From contig JAEUUY010000022.1 of NCBI GenBank assembly GCA_016787225.1, positions 173,014 through 237,013 on the forward strand: a stretch of 64,000 bases of DNA, in the 5' to 3' direction. The notes beneath the pieces were generated by a model. That model made no database searches. It worked only from the letters and a program-made list of their open reading frames with translations, and was not told the DNA's origin. Both the position numbers and the translations under genes were made by a program. This document shows positions 63,060-64,000 of this stretch, in pieces; within the stretch, counting starts at the first letter, position 1; every line of letters begins with the position of its first letter. This DNA is from Chitinophagales bacterium. GTDB lineage: Bacteria; Bacteroidota; Bacteroidia; Chitinophagales; JADJOU01.

Positions 63060-64000
63060 ATGACTAAATATATTGAACTACGAAGTGACACCTTCACAAA
63101 ACCAACTCCAGCTATGCTAGAGGCTATGTTTCTGGCAAGAGTAGGAGACGATGTATTCGGGGAAGATGAGGTAGTCAATACCTTAGAAATGAAAGCAGCA
63201 GAGCTTTTTGGTATGGAGTCTGCTATATTCTGTCCTTCAGGCACTATGACGAATCAATTAGCAATACGAACCCATTGTCAAGCTGGAGACGAAGTGATTT
63301 GTGAATCATTATCACATGTTTATATCTATGAAGGAGGCGGTATAGCTGTCAATGCCCAAGCATCTGTGAAGCCAATAAGTGGGCAACGTGGTCAAATCAA
63401 TGCTGAACAAGTATTGAATGCTATCAACAACCCCAATGATATCCATCAACCTGTTTCAAGGTTAGTTTCTCTTGAAAATACTGCAAATAGGGGTGGTGGA
63501 AGTATTTATGATTTCGATGAAATTCTTAAGATTAAAAAAGTTTGTGAGGAAAAAAGTTTAAAATTTCACCTCGATGGCGCTCGACTATTCAATGCTCTGG
63601 TGGAGTCAAGTCAATCACCTAGTGATTATGGTAAAGTGTTTGATAGCATTTCTATTTGCTTATCAAAGGGCTTGGGTTGTCCAGTTGGTTCATTGCTGCT
63701 AGGGAATAAAAATTTCATACAAATGACCAGAAGGTATAGAAAATTGATGGGTGGAGGCTGGAGACAGGCTGGTTATCTGGCAGCAGCGGGTATATACGCT
63801 CTAGATCATCATGTTGAGCGGTTAAAGGAAGATCATGAAAGAGCTCGAATTATTTCATCGAATTTAAAGTCTTATTCATTTGTAGCGGACGTTCAACCAG
63901 TAGAATCAAATATTATTATTTTTCAAACCCATAATACTGTGCCAGCTAAGTCTATTGTTGAGAAATTAGCCCAAAAAAATGTTAAATGTATTGCTATTAG
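63060..64000 (+). CDS. ltaE: Low-specificity L-threonine aldolase (3' partial)
   Basis: A PLP enzyme that cleaves L-threonine or allo-threonine to glycine and acetaldehyde. The frame runs off the right edge; about 313 residues are visible of roughly 340. The start MTKYIELRSDTFTKPTPAML, FGMESAIFCPSGTMTNQLA, LENTANRGGG, FHLDGARLFNAL, and the PLP lysine in CLSKGLGCPVGS are all present. No stop before the edge. It begins 43 bp after the decarboxylase stop. Confidence 0.93.
   Translation, partial: MTKYIELRSDTFTKPTPAMLEAMFLARVGDDVFGEDEVVNTLEMKAAELFGMESAIFCPSGTMTNQLAIRTHCQAGDEVICESLSHVYIYEGGGIAVNAQASVKPISGQRGQINAEQVLNAINNPNDIHQPVSRLVSLENTANRGGGSIYDFDEILKIKKVCEEKSLKFHLDGARLFNALVESSQSPSDYGKVFDSISICLSKGLGCPVGSLLLGNKNFIQMTRRYRKLMGGGWRQAGYLAAAGIYALDHHVERLKEDHERARIISSNLKSYSFVADVQPVESNIIIFQTHNTVPAKSIVEKLAQKNVKCIAI

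Overview
The window reads as part of the chromosome of a Bacteroidota bacterium (Bacteroidetes). It is AT-rich. The pointers are C-terminal type IX secretion (T9SS) sorting domains on several exported proteins, many lipoproteins with a cysteine lipobox, the phylum's -7 promoter element TAnnTTTG in front of many genes, a bacillithiol synthesis gene (bshA), a 650-residue gyrB, and a CTnDOT-type integrase. I cannot place it below phylum from sequence alone.

Left edge (1-2.6 kb): the end of an integrated element. It has a small family-A-polymerase-like gene cut by the window edge, a tyrosine integrase of the IntDOT type, and a run of GTGTCA repeats that stops just short of a tRNA-Pro gene. Next come tRNA-Pro and tRNA-Ser, dnaA, a 5'-nucleotidase-type phosphatase, and fabG behind a 53-codon membrane-protein gene. 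From 6.4 to 21 kb lie small lipoproteins, dnaE, a fatty acid desaturase, a LolD-like ATPase, sucC, a DUF1573 protein, a BON-LysM protein, an M3 peptidase, rseP and gyrB.

From 21 to 44 kb there is a 1515-residue T9SS protein with 12 tandem repeats, a Gre-like protein, a three-gene membrane/lipoprotein cluster, tgt, half of a split transketolase, an M16 peptidase, psd, a Cys/Lys-rich exported peptide, a MITE-like remnant touching a peroxiredoxin stop codon, an RDD protein and polA. The region upstream of polA (38.6-40.6 kb) is the oddest part: the first codons and promoter of polA recur twice as direct repeats. Four small accessory genes sit between these copies. A secreted M4 protease operon follows.

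From 44 to 64 kb: an XRE regulator, a secreted esterase-like hydrolase, an ORF6N protein, methylmalonyl-CoA mutase, a surface-type protein, DUF423 and DUF486 membrane proteins, a lipoprotein, dnaX (with an 11-A slippage tract), galE and bshA overlapping by 4 bp, dprA, a large FAD/Fe-S dehydrogenase, and a Fic protein behind two copies of an operator-like module. UDP-glucose dehydrogenase, UDP-glucuronate decarboxylase and the start of a threonine aldolase end the window.

Replication is well represented: dnaA, dnaE, dnaX, gyrB and polA lie within about 50 kb. ugd plus the decarboxylase would supply UDP-glucuronate and UDP-xylose for surface glycans. The best candidates for new biology are the repeated polA 5' end, the paired operator modules of the Fic gene, the dnaX slippage site, and a GC-rich palindrome written into conserved codons of tgt.
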